This document shows, in pieces, positions 1 to 7,052 of a DNA stretch of 64,000 nucleotides (position 1 is the stretch's first letter; every line of letters begins with the position of its first letter). A model generated the notes under the pieces. The model was not told the DNA's origin, did no database searches, and saw nothing but the letters and a program-made list of their open reading frames with translations. The position numbers and the translations under genes are program-made. Source of the stretch: Arthrobacter sp. zg-Y238 (GTDB taxonomy: Bacteria; Actinomycetota; Actinomycetes; Actinomycetales; Micrococcaceae). The stretch spans positions 124,001 through 188,000 of the forward strand of contig NZ_JANFLU010000005.1 of the NCBI RefSeq assembly GCF_024385525.1, read 5' to 3'.

Positions 1-365
1 GCATACACGCGGGTCAGCGAATCTGGGCGGTTGAAGGGGATGGTCCGCACCGGGTCGCCGCCTCGCAGCCGGTCCTTGAGCGCGTTGCGCTGCTCGGGAG
101 TCATCACGTCCAGGTTCACGCCCACAGTGTTCACTCCGGGCACCGCGGCTAGCGCGCGCTCGACGTCGGCCGTGATGGTCTCCCGCAGCGGACAGCCGGC
201 GATCGTGAGGAGTACGTCGACTACCACGCCGCCTTCGGCGTCGAGCCGTACGTCCTTGAGCATCCCGAGTTCGGTGATGGGCCGGCGCAGTTCCGGGTCC
301 TGGACAGTGTCCAGGGCACGGAGCACCTGTGCTTCCAATGCGGAAGCTGGTTCGGATACTGGCAC
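1..365 (-). CDS. Mrp/ApbC-family Fe-S cluster carrier ATPase (N-terminal part only)
   Basis: Partial gene: about 121 N-terminal residues are present and the rest runs off the left edge. The visible part is a MIP18/DUF59 domain, with a conserved GCP cysteine motif (LTIAGCPLRETI) and the ending TIPFNRPDSLTRVYA that normally leads into the P-loop ATPase domain. Family members carry or transfer Fe-S clusters in the cytoplasm. The start is GTG at 365-363, only 4 bases after the stop of the upstream DUF1003 gene, so it is probably the third gene of a minus-strand operon. The ATPase motifs lie outside the window, so the full-length assignment is an inference from the N-terminal domain. Confidence 0.8.
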   Translation of the reverse strand, partial: MPVSEPASALEAQVLRALDTVQDPELRRPITELGMLKDVRLDAEGGVVVDVLLTIAGCPLRETITADVERALAAVPGVNTVGVNLDVMTPEQRNALKDRLRGGDPVRTIPFNRPDSLTRVY

Positions 366-369
366 GGCT

Positions 370-960
370 TTAGCGTTCCCTCCCGCCGGGATTCAGTTTG
401 GGCATGCTGTCGGTGCTGTCCGAACTGCGGCGGCGGCGCCGCGTCCCGCCGTCCTCGCGGTCGTCATTGGCCTCGAGGAGTTCCTCCAGCAGCCCGCGGA
501 TTTCGGAGCGGACATAGTCACGGGTGGCAACCTCACGCAGGGCGATCCGCAGTTCGGCGATTTCCCGGGTGAGGTATTCGGTATCCATAAGGTTGCGCTC
601 GGCGCGTTCGCGGTCCTGCCGGACGGAGACGCGGTCCCGGTCGTCCTGCCGGTTCTGTGCCAGCAGCAGCAGGGGAGCGGCGTAGGAGGCCTGCAGCGAG
701 AGCATAAGCGTCAGGACGGTGAAGCCCAGGGCGGCACTGTCAAAGCGGGCGGATTCCGGCCCCCAGGTGTTCCAGGCCAGCCACACGAGGCAAAAGACCG
801 TCATGTAGACCAGGAACTGCGGGGTGCCCATGAACCGGGCGAAATTCTCCGTGGCATGGCCGAAGGCGTCGGGGTTCGGGGAGAGCCGCGGCAGCCATCG
901 GGTCCGTGCAGAGCGGGGAGTGTCGAGGCCGGTGGTCGTTGACTTGATCTTTTCAGCCAT
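370..960 (-). CDS. DUF1003 membrane protein
   Basis: 196 residues. Two hydrophobic segments lie at about residues 48-66 and 75-97, followed by the family signature APLLLLAQNRQDDRDR and a charged C-terminal helix rich in Glu/Arg (likely coiled coil). This matches the DUF1003 family, which has no assigned biochemical function. Its ATG overlaps the end of the upstream MgtE-N/CBS gene by 8 bases, implying translational coupling, and the Mrp gene starts 4 bases beyond its stop. The pairing with an Mg2+-sensing-type cytosolic domain suggests a joint role at the membrane, but that is inference. Confidence 0.82.
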   Translation of the reverse strand: MAEKIKSTTTGLDTPRSARTRWLPRLSPNPDAFGHATENFARFMGTPQFLVYMTVFCLVWLAWNTWGPESARFDSAALGFTVLTLMLSLQASYAAPLLLLAQNRQDDRDRVSVRQDRERAERNLMDTEYLTREIAELRIALREVATRDYVRSEIRGLLEELLEANDDREDGGTRRRRRSSDSTDSMPKLNPGGRER

Positions 961-2239
961 TTGTCCTTCCCTGCTGCGTTATCGGGCCGGTTTCGTCGGA
1001 GATGCGCCAGTCGTCCGGCAGCAGGTGGTCCAACACATCGTCCACCGTGACCGCACCCACCAGGCGTCCGGCGTCGTTGATTACCGGCAGTGAATTCAAG
1101 TTATAGGTGGCCAGCATCCGCGATACTTCGCTGATGGTGGCGTAGTCGCGGACCGGTTCCAGGTCCGTATCCAGGATGTTGCCCAGTGCCTCGGGCGGTG
1201 CCGAGCGCAGCAGCTGCTGGATGTGCACCACGCCGAGGTACTTCCCCGTGGGGGTTTCCAGCGGCGGCCGGCAGACGTAGATGGAAGAGGCAAGGGCGGG
1301 GGTGAGCTCTTCGCGGCGCACGTGTGCCAGCGCCTCCGCCACGGTGGCCTCGGGCGGAAGGATGACCGGCACGGGGGTCATCAGCGACCCGGCGGTGTCT
1401 TCCTCGTAGTTCAGCAGGCGCCGGACGTCGCGGGCGTCTTCGGGCTCCATGAGGGCAAGGAGCTCTTCCTTCTGCTCTTCGGGCAGTTCGTTGAGGAGGT
1501 CCGCGGCGTCGTCGGGGTCCATTTCCTCCAGCACGTCGGCGGCGCGTTCCACGTCGAGGGACTGCAGGATCTGGACCTGGTCGTCGTCGGGAAGTTCCTG
1601 CAGGACGTCGGCGAGGCGTTCGTCCTGCAGCTCGCTGGCCACTTCGATCCGGCGTTTGCCGCTCATCTCATGCAGGGCATCGGCAAAGTCGGCTGCCTTG
1701 AGGTCATCATTCTGGGCGACGAAGGACGTGGCGGCCTGCGGGCCGGTGGCGTCCCAGTGCGCAATGTCCTTCCAGTCCAGGATCATCTGTTCCCCGCGCC
1801 GGCGCAGGGAGCGCAGGCGGGAGGCAGAGCCGCCGCGGCGGACGAAGAGGTTGGAGACGTACCAGTCCCCGGCGCGGTTCTGCTCAATGGCGATGTCTTC
1901 AATGGTGGCCTCGCCGCTGCCGTCGCGCAGCTGTACCCGGCGGTCGAAGAGTTCCGCGACCACCAGCATCTCTGCTCCACGCTGTTCGAAGCGGCGCAGG
2001 TTGACCAGGCCGGTGCAGATGATCTGCCCGGGGTCCATGGAGGTGATGCGGGTGAGGGGGACGAAGACCCGCTTCTTGCCGGGAACCTCCACCACGATGC
2101 CCACGGCCTGGGGCGGGAGGCCCGGCCCGCGGTCCAGCACGACCGCATCGCGCAGCCGGCCGAGACGGTCACCCAGCGGGTCGAAGACGTCAAGGCCGAG
2201 CAGGCGCGCAATAAAGACTCGGGTTGGATTTGTACTCAC
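953..2239 (-). CDS. MgtE N-terminal domain / CBS-pair protein with PRC-barrel-like N-terminus, no channel
   Basis: 428 residues, GTG start. Order of parts: PRC-barrel-like region (about 1-120), MgtE N-terminal helical repeats (about 185-290, recurrent LQELPDD, LEEMDPDDAADLL and LNELPEEQ motifs), then two CBS motifs (about 290-415; LMTPVPVILP and LPVINDAGRLVGAVTVDDVLDHLLPDD). In true MgtE channels these cytosolic domains sense Mg2+ and gate a C-terminal five-helix pore. That pore is absent here and the protein ends after CBS2. The next gene downstream, overlapping by 8 bases, is a DUF1003 membrane protein. A likely leaderless promoter (TAGCCT) sits 6 bases before the start. Confidence 0.85.
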   Translation of the reverse strand: MSTNPTRVFIARLLGLDVFDPLGDRLGRLRDAVVLDRGPGLPPQAVGIVVEVPGKKRVFVPLTRITSMDPGQIICTGLVNLRRFEQRGAEMLVVAELFDRRVQLRDGSGEATIEDIAIEQNRAGDWYVSNLFVRRGGSASRLRSLRRRGEQMILDWKDIAHWDATGPQAATSFVAQNDDLKAADFADALHEMSGKRRIEVASELQDERLADVLQELPDDDQVQILQSLDVERAADVLEEMDPDDAADLLNELPEEQKEELLALMEPEDARDVRRLLNYEEDTAGSLMTPVPVILPPEATVAEALAHVRREELTPALASSIYVCRPPLETPTGKYLGVVHIQQLLRSAPPEALGNILDTDLEPVRDYATISEVSRMLATYNLNSLPVINDAGRLVGAVTVDDVLDHLLPDDWRISDETGPITQQGRTNG

Positions 2240-2245
2240 CTTATA

Positions 2246-2251
2246 AGGCTA
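2246..2251 (-). promoter_or_regulatory. -10 box, probable leaderless promoter of the MgtE-N/CBS gene
   Basis: TAGCCT on the minus strand, then 6 bases, then the GTG start at 2239. No Shine-Dalgarno site fits between box and start. The -35 element is not clear. Confidence 0.45.
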
Positions 2252-2358
2252 CTTTGTGCCCGCCGGTAACGCGTTATCACGGGGTACGAGGGAGGTGAGT
2301 CCGTTCACTGCGAGCGATACGTTCACCGTCCGGGGCAGGTATGCGCGAGAATGGAGCA

Positions 2359-3225
2359 ATGTCGAACCTATTTGGTGCCACCCCTCCGCGTGATGCGGGC
2401 CGCAGCTTGCCCAAGGGTGAAACGGTGGGCCGGTATACGGCCTACCTCGACGCCCAGAAGGCCGTGGACTACCTTGCCGACAGCAAGTTCCCGGTCCAGC
2501 TGGTCTCGATTGTCGGCAACGAACTCAAGTCCGTTGAACGGGTGACCGGCCGGCTGACCTACCCCCGGGTGGCGCTTTCGAGCGCACTCACGGGTGCCTG
2601 GTTCGGCCTCTTTGTCGGGCTTGCCCTGATGCTGTTCGGGGGCAGTGCCGCCGCGATCTCCCTCCTTCCGTCCATGGCCCTGGGTGCCGTGTTCTGGGTA
2701 CTCTTCGGGGTCCTGGCCTATGCCCTGCAGCGCGGGCGCAGGGACTTCACCTCCACCAGCCAGGTCATTGCCACCAGCTACGACGTCATTGTGGCCCCCG
2801 AGGCGGCCAACGACGCCCGGCAGCTGCTGCACCGGCTGCCGATGGTCGGACAGGCAGGGCACCCGCAGGCGCCGGCCGGCCAGCGCCGGGACCCCCAGCG
2901 CCCGCCCGCAGGCGGACCTCAGGCCCCGGAACGTCCCTCCGGCTGGGCCAACCCTTACGGCCAGCCCGCTCCGGACTCCGATCCCGCAGGGCAGTCCCCG
3001 GCCGATGCCGGGCGGCAGCTGCCTGCAGGAGCAGACGCCGCAGCCAAGCCCACGACGCCGCGCGGCCAGTTCCCCGACCTTCCGGACGGCCGCCCGCAGT
3101 ACGGTGTCCGGCGTCCGGCGCAGCCTGCCGTGCAGCCTGAATCCGTGCAGCCCGATTCTGCGCAGCCCGCCGCTCCGGAACAGGATTCGGGTTCTCCGCA
3201 GGGTTCAGAGCAGCCCCGCCAGTAG
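2359..3225 (+). CDS. General stress protein 17M-like membrane protein
   Basis: 288 residues from ATG 2359; an in-frame ATG at 2341 would add six residues, but 2359 has a purine-rich GGAG just upstream. The N-terminal part (TVGRYTAYLDAQKAVDYLADSKFPVQ) matches the YflT/GSP17M heat-stress domain. It is followed by two hydrophobic segments (about residues 75-95 and 100-122) and then a long Pro/Gln/Ala-rich, probably disordered tail from about residue 160 with GQ and QPDSAQP repeats. Molecular function is unknown for the family. A strong terminator follows the stop. Confidence 0.75.
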   Translation: MSNLFGATPPRDAGRSLPKGETVGRYTAYLDAQKAVDYLADSKFPVQLVSIVGNELKSVERVTGRLTYPRVALSSALTGAWFGLFVGLALMLFGGSAAAISLLPSMALGAVFWVLFGVLAYALQRGRRDFTSTSQVIATSYDVIVAPEAANDARQLLHRLPMVGQAGHPQAPAGQRRDPQRPPAGGPQAPERPSGWANPYGQPAPDSDPAGQSPADAGRQLPAGADAAAKPTTPRGQFPDLPDGRPQYGVRRPAQPAVQPESVQPDSAQPAAPEQDSGSPQGSEQPRQ

Positions 3226-3246
3226 GTCTCCCGGCGTATCGCGTGA

Positions 3247-3278
3247 GGCCCGCGCCCCCAGGGGTGCGGGCCTTTTTC
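3247..3278 (+). terminator. Intrinsic terminator after the GSP17M-like gene
   Basis: GC-rich hairpin with arms GGCCCGCGCCCC and GGGGTGCGGGCC around a CA loop, followed by TTTTT. Confidence 0.85.
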
Positions 3279-3315
3279 GTGCCTTCGCTTCGGATTGGGT
3301 AAAGCCCCTCGCTTT

Positions 3316-3353
3316 GTCCGGTTCCCTGCGCCGCGCGGCGAGGGGATCCGGAC
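3316..3353. other. Long imperfect hairpin next to the 19-bp repeats
   Basis: Arms start GTCCGG...CCCTGCGCCGC and return GCGGCGAGGGG...CCGGAC with one internal mismatch. No T tract follows. Its right arm enters the first 19-bp repeat. Confidence 0.5.
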
Positions 3354-3399
3354 ACACCGCAGGGATCCGGACACACCGCAGGGATCCCGACAAACCGCA
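3343..3399. repeat. Three tandem 19-bp direct repeats
   Basis: Unit GGGATCCGGACACACCGCA at 3343-3361 and 3362-3380 (identical), and a third copy at 3381-3399 with two changes. It lies between two terminators in the noncoding gap 3226-3501 separating convergent genes. No protein reads through it convincingly. Confidence 0.85.
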
Positions 3400-3428
3400 G
3401 GAGTATGTCCATGCGGTCGGCGGGAACG

Positions 3429-3468
3429 CAAAAAGGTCCGCATCCTTTCGAGGATGCGGACCTCTTTT
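3429..3468 (-). terminator. Bidirectional terminator serving the aminopeptidase P gene
   Basis: Perfect 13-bp stem AGGTCCGCATCCT / AGGATGCGGACCT with a TTCG loop, flanked by an A run on the left (T run on the minus strand) and CTTTT on the right. It lies 34 bases beyond the stop of the minus-strand gene. Confidence 0.9.
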
Positions 3469-3501
3469 ACCTAAACTTTTACCTAAACCGGAAACCGGAG
3501 G

Positions 3502-5088
3502 TTACTCGGCAGCGTAGATGCCTGCCATCCAGTCTTCGACGTCGCCCGGGTTACGCGGCAGGGCGTCGCTGAGGTTCACGGGGCCGTCGGCGGTGATGAG
3601 GACGTCGTCCTCAATCCGCACGCCGATGCCGCGGTATTCCTCGGGCACGGACAGGTCGGTGTCCTTGAAGTAGAGACCCGGTTCGATGGTGAAGACCATG
3701 CCCTCGGTGATGGTGCCGTCCAGGTACAGCTCGGCCCGGGCCTGGGCACAGTCGTGCACGTCCATGCCCAGGTGGTGGCTGACGCCGTGGGGCATCCACC
3801 GGCGGTGCTGCTGGCCTTCGGGGGACAGTGCTTCCTCGAGCGGCACGGGCAGCAGGCCCCAGCTGTCCAGGCGTTCGGCCAGGACCTTTACGGCTGCAGC
3901 GTGGACGTCGCGGAACTTGGCGCCCGGCTTGGCGGCTTCGAATCCGGCGTCTGCGGCGTCGAGTACTGCCTGGTACACCCGGCGCTGGACCTCCGTGTAG
4001 GTTCCGTTGACGGGCAGGGTGCGGGTGACGTCCGCGGTGTAGAGGCTTTCGGCCTCCACGCCGCCGTCCAGCAGCAGCAGGTCCCCGGCATGGACGGCGC
4101 CGTTGTTGCGGATCCAGTGCAGGACCGTGGCGTTGTTGCCGGAGGCGGCAATGGTGTCGTAGCCGAGGTCGTTGCCCTCTTCCCGGGCGCGGGCAAAGAA
4201 GGCGCCTTCGACGACGCGTTCGCCGCGGGGGTGGGAAATGGCGCGGGGGAGTGCCTTGACCACTTCGGTGAAGCCGTTGACCGTGGCGGCCACGGCAGCC
4301 TTCATCTGCTCGATCTCCCATTCGTCCTTGACGAGGCGGAGTTCCGACAGGGCTTCGGTCAGTTCGCCGTCGAGGGCATCCAGGGCGCTGAGGTCGGCGT
4401 TCTCCGGGTCCAGGGCGGTATTGTAGCGGACGGTGTCCACCAGGGCGTCGACCATTTCGTCGACACTGCGCAGCAGGCGTACGGAGATGCCACCGAACTG
4501 CGGGTCTCCGACGTTGTTGGTGATGGCGGTTTCCGCCTCGTCGAGGTGCCGGGTGGGCAGGCCGATCAGCGCGCTGATCTCCGCCAGGCCGAGCCGGTTC
4601 CCGATCCAGAAGGAGCCGTAGCGTGCGTTGGAGTAGAACTCGTCGCTGTCCGTGCCGGCGAGCGGGCGGAAGTACAGCACGGCGGTGTGGTTGCCGCCGT
4701 CGTCTCCTGCGCCGGGTTCGGTGGGCTCCATCACGAGCACGGCATCGGGTTCGCGGTCCACGCCGAGGCCGGTCAGGTGCGCAAAGCCGGAGTGCGGGCG
4801 GAAACGGTAATCGGTGTCGTTGGACCGCACCTTCAGCGGGCCGGCCGGAATGACCAGCCGTTCGCCGGGGAAACGCTCGGAAAGGGCCCGACGGCGGCGC
4901 GCTGCGAACGGCGCCACAGCGTCGGCTTCGGGCAGCTCACCGGATTCCGCGGCCCAGCCGGAAGACATGAACTTCTTGAAGGCTTCCGAGGAGGGCCGCT
5001 GGGACCGGTTGTTGATCCGGTCTTCGAGCGGCTGGCCTTCGGAAGGCTCGGGCAGGGATGTCGTCGAATTCGCTTCAGTAGTCACCAC
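3502..5088 (-). CDS. pepP: Xaa-Pro aminopeptidase (M24, aminopeptidase P family)
   Basis: 528 residues; start GTG 5088 (an adjacent GTG at 5085 is equally possible). Cytosolic dinuclear-metal peptidase that removes an N-terminal residue preceding proline. The N-terminal creatinase/AMP_N domain (RRRALSERFPGERLVIPAG, about 65-200) precedes the pita-bread catalytic domain. Metal-ligand motifs are visible in order: LLLLDGGVE...YTADVTRT (two Asp), HGVSHHLGMDVHD (His), FTIEPGLYF (Glu) and GVRIEDDVLI (Glu). Length and motifs are normal for bacterial PepP. The roughly 60-residue N-terminal extension resembles that of other actinobacterial homologues. Confidence 0.93.
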   Translation of the reverse strand: MVTTEANSTTSLPEPSEGQPLEDRINNRSQRPSSEAFKKFMSSGWAAESGELPEADAVAPFAARRRRALSERFPGERLVIPAGPLKVRSNDTDYRFRPHSGFAHLTGLGVDREPDAVLVMEPTEPGAGDDGGNHTAVLYFRPLAGTDSDEFYSNARYGSFWIGNRLGLAEISALIGLPTRHLDEAETAITNNVGDPQFGGISVRLLRSVDEMVDALVDTVRYNTALDPENADLSALDALDGELTEALSELRLVKDEWEIEQMKAAVAATVNGFTEVVKALPRAISHPRGERVVEGAFFARAREEGNDLGYDTIAASGNNATVLHWIRNNGAVHAGDLLLLDGGVEAESLYTADVTRTLPVNGTYTEVQRRVYQAVLDAADAGFEAAKPGAKFRDVHAAAVKVLAERLDSWGLLPVPLEEALSPEGQQHRRWMPHGVSHHLGMDVHDCAQARAELYLDGTITEGMVFTIEPGLYFKDTDLSVPEEYRGIGVRIEDDVLITADGPVNLSDALPRNPGDVEDWMAGIYAAE

Positions 5089-5186
5089 TCCATCGTCTCA
5101 CTGCCTCCGGGAGGGGCAAAACACCCCTCCGATGCCCGGCCTTTCCCTTCCGGCCTCACCGGACGGGCGTAGGCCGCCCGGGGGCG

Positions 5187-5192
5187 TAGATT
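5187..5192 (+). promoter_or_regulatory. -10 box, probable leaderless promoter of the PHP gene
   Basis: TAGATT, then 6 bases (GAAAGC), then GTG at 5199. Confidence 0.5.
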
Positions 5193-5198
5193 GAAAGC

Positions 5199-6056
5199 GT
5201 GAGAATTGACCTGCATACCCACTCCTGCGTCTCCGACGGCACCGAGCAGCCGGCAGATGTTATCGCCTCCGCTGCGAAGGCCGGGCTGGACGCCATTGCA
5301 CTGACCGATCACGATACGACGGCGGGCTGGGCCGACGCCGCCGCTGCCGCGCAGGAGCACGGGATCACCTTCGTTCCGGGTATGGAGGTGTCCTGCCGCA
5401 GCCGCGAGGGGATCAGCGTCCATGTGCTGTCCTATCTGCACGATCCGGCCCATCCGGGACTGCTCGAGGAGATCGCCCGGTCCCGCGCTGCCCGGGTTAC
5501 CCGGGCAGAACTGATGGTGCAGCGGTTGGCGGAGGATTTCCCCATCGACTGGGACTCGGTGCAGGAGCAGGTGGCCCCGGGGGCAACCATCGGACGGCCG
5601 CACATTGCCGACGCACTGGTAGCTGCCGGTGTGGTTCCGAACCGGTCGGCGGCCTTCAGCGGCATCCTGACCGCGCGGTCGCCGTACTTCGTGGCGCATT
5701 ACGCGCCGGACCCGGCACGGGCAGTGGAGCTGGTCCGGCAGGCCGGCGGAGTCCCGGTCTTCGCGCACCCGGTGGCGTCCTCCCGCGGCCGGGTGGTGGG
5801 GGAGGAAACCTTCACCGAAATGATCGACGCCGGGCTGCTGGGCGTGGAAGTCAACCACCGGGACAATCCCGAGCAGGGCAGGGAATGGCTGCGCAGGCTG
5901 GCGAAGGATAATGACCTGCTGGTCACCGGCTCCAGCGATTACCACGGGACCGGGAAACCCAATCTCCTGGGCGAATTCACCACGGAGCCGGCAGTGCTGG
6001 AACGCATAGCCGAGCTCGGGACCGGTGCCGCCGTCGTCGGCCCCCTGCCGCGGTAG
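5199..6056 (+). CDS. PHP-domain metal-dependent phosphoesterase (nucleoside 3',5'-bisphosphatase / 5'-3' exonuclease type)
   Basis: 285 residues, GTG start directly behind a -10 box. All PHP metal-binding motifs are visible: DLHTHS (4-9), TDHDT (about 37-41), GMEVS, GRPHIADAL, FAHP and GSSDYHG near the C-terminus. The length matches the YciV/RnmV/TrpH-like group, which hydrolyses 3',5'-nucleoside bisphosphates such as pAp or trims short RNA 5' ends. It is a single-domain protein, not a PolX or DNA polymerase part. The exact substrate cannot be read from sequence. It converges on the DNA methyltransferase gene. Confidence 0.85.
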   Translation: MRIDLHTHSCVSDGTEQPADVIASAAKAGLDAIALTDHDTTAGWADAAAAAQEHGITFVPGMEVSCRSREGISVHVLSYLHDPAHPGLLEEIARSRAARVTRAELMVQRLAEDFPIDWDSVQEQVAPGATIGRPHIADALVAAGVVPNRSAAFSGILTARSPYFVAHYAPDPARAVELVRQAGGVPVFAHPVASSRGRVVGEETFTEMIDAGLLGVEVNHRDNPEQGREWLRRLAKDNDLLVTGSSDYHGTGKPNLLGEFTTEPAVLERIAELGTGAAVVGPLPR

Positions 6057-6057
6057 A

Positions 6058-6126
6058 GGGCGGGCCGCCGCGCCAGGCGGCGGACCCGCGCGGCGCGCTG
6101 ACCCGCCAGCAGGCGGCGGCCCGCCC
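6058..6126. other. GC-rich inverted repeat between convergent genes
   Basis: Outer arms GGGCGGGCCGCCGC (6058-6071) and GCGGCGGCCCGCCC (6113-6126) are fully complementary. Smaller hairpins can form inside. There is no T run, so it is either a non-canonical terminator or an mRNA 3'-end stabiliser for the PHP gene and the methyltransferase gene. Confidence 0.6.
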
Positions 6127-6138
6127 CGAAAGCAGGGC

Positions 6139-7035
6139 CTAGGGACCGGCAGCGGGAAGCGGTGAACCCGTTTCGGCGGAGACCACGGTGGCCGCGGAAC
6201 CCAGCCGCCGGGCCATAACCTCGATCGCCTGCGGATTGGCGTCCACGCAGACAAACTTGCGGCCCAGCTTGGCCGCAACGGCACCCAGCGTTCCGGACCC
6301 GGCAAAGAAATCCAGGACCCAGTCGCCCTCACGGCTGCTGGCAGCGACGGCACGCCGAAGCAAGCCCTCGGGTTTCTGGGTGGGATAGCCGGTCTTTTCC
6401 CGGCCGGTGGGGGAAACGATGGTGTGCCACCAGACGTCGGTCGGCAGCTTGCCCAGGGCCACCTTTTCGGGTGTCACCAGGCCCGGAGCCATGTACGGTT
6501 CCCGGTCCACTTCGGCGTTGTCGAAATGGTACGCATCCGGGTTCTTTACGTAGACCAGGATGTTGTCGTGCTTGGCCGGCCACCGGTTCTTCGCCCGGCC
6601 GCCATAGTCGTAGGCCCAGATGATTTCATTCAGGAAGCAGTCCCGGCCGAACAGGGCGTCCAGCATGACCTTCGCGTAGTGCACCTCGCGGTAATCCAGG
6701 TGCACGTACAAGGTGCCGTCGTCGGCCAGCAGGCGCCAGGCCTGCGCGAGCCGGGGTTCCAGGAACGCCCAGTAATCCTCGAAGGCGTCGTCGTAGCTGG
6801 AGAGCAGGCCCTTGACCGTGCTGTAGCTGCGGCCCTTGAAGCCGATCCGGTCGCCGCTGCCGTCGGCGCTGCGGACCATGGTGGTCTGCTGCCGGCGCTG
6901 GGACCGCCCGGTGTTGAAGGGCGGGTCCACGTAAATCATGGTGAAGGAGCCGTCCGGCAGGGTCGGGAGGAACTCCGCGTTATCCGCGTGTACCACCAGC
7001 GACCCGCCGTCAGACGTCCACAAAGGGGTGCTCAT
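6139..7035 (-). CDS. Orphan beta-class DNA (adenine-N6 or cytosine-N4) methyltransferase
   Basis: 298 residues. Motif IV DPPFNTG (37-43) precedes motif I FAGSGT (244-249) and the SAM-contacting VDANPQA; this order defines the beta class. Conserved blocks LLADDGTLYVHLDYREVHYAKVMLD, NEIIWAYDYGGR and KHDNILVYVKN are present, so the catalytic core looks intact. No restriction endonuclease or specificity subunit is adjacent, so it is a solitary methyltransferase. It lies 17 bases after the DEAD-box helicase on the same strand and is probably co-transcribed with it. DPPF is compatible with N6-adenine methylation. The target sequence cannot be predicted. Confidence 0.88.
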   Translation of the reverse strand: MSTPLWTSDGGSLVVHADNAEFLPTLPDGSFTMIYVDPPFNTGRSQRRQQTTMVRSADGSGDRIGFKGRSYSTVKGLLSSYDDAFEDYWAFLEPRLAQAWRLLADDGTLYVHLDYREVHYAKVMLDALFGRDCFLNEIIWAYDYGGRAKNRWPAKHDNILVYVKNPDAYHFDNAEVDREPYMAPGLVTPEKVALGKLPTDVWWHTIVSPTGREKTGYPTQKPEGLLRRAVAASSREGDWVLDFFAGSGTLGAVAAKLGRKFVCVDANPQAIEVMARRLGSAATVVSAETGSPLPAAGP

Positions 7036-7052
7036 GCAGGCCTACGTCGGCG

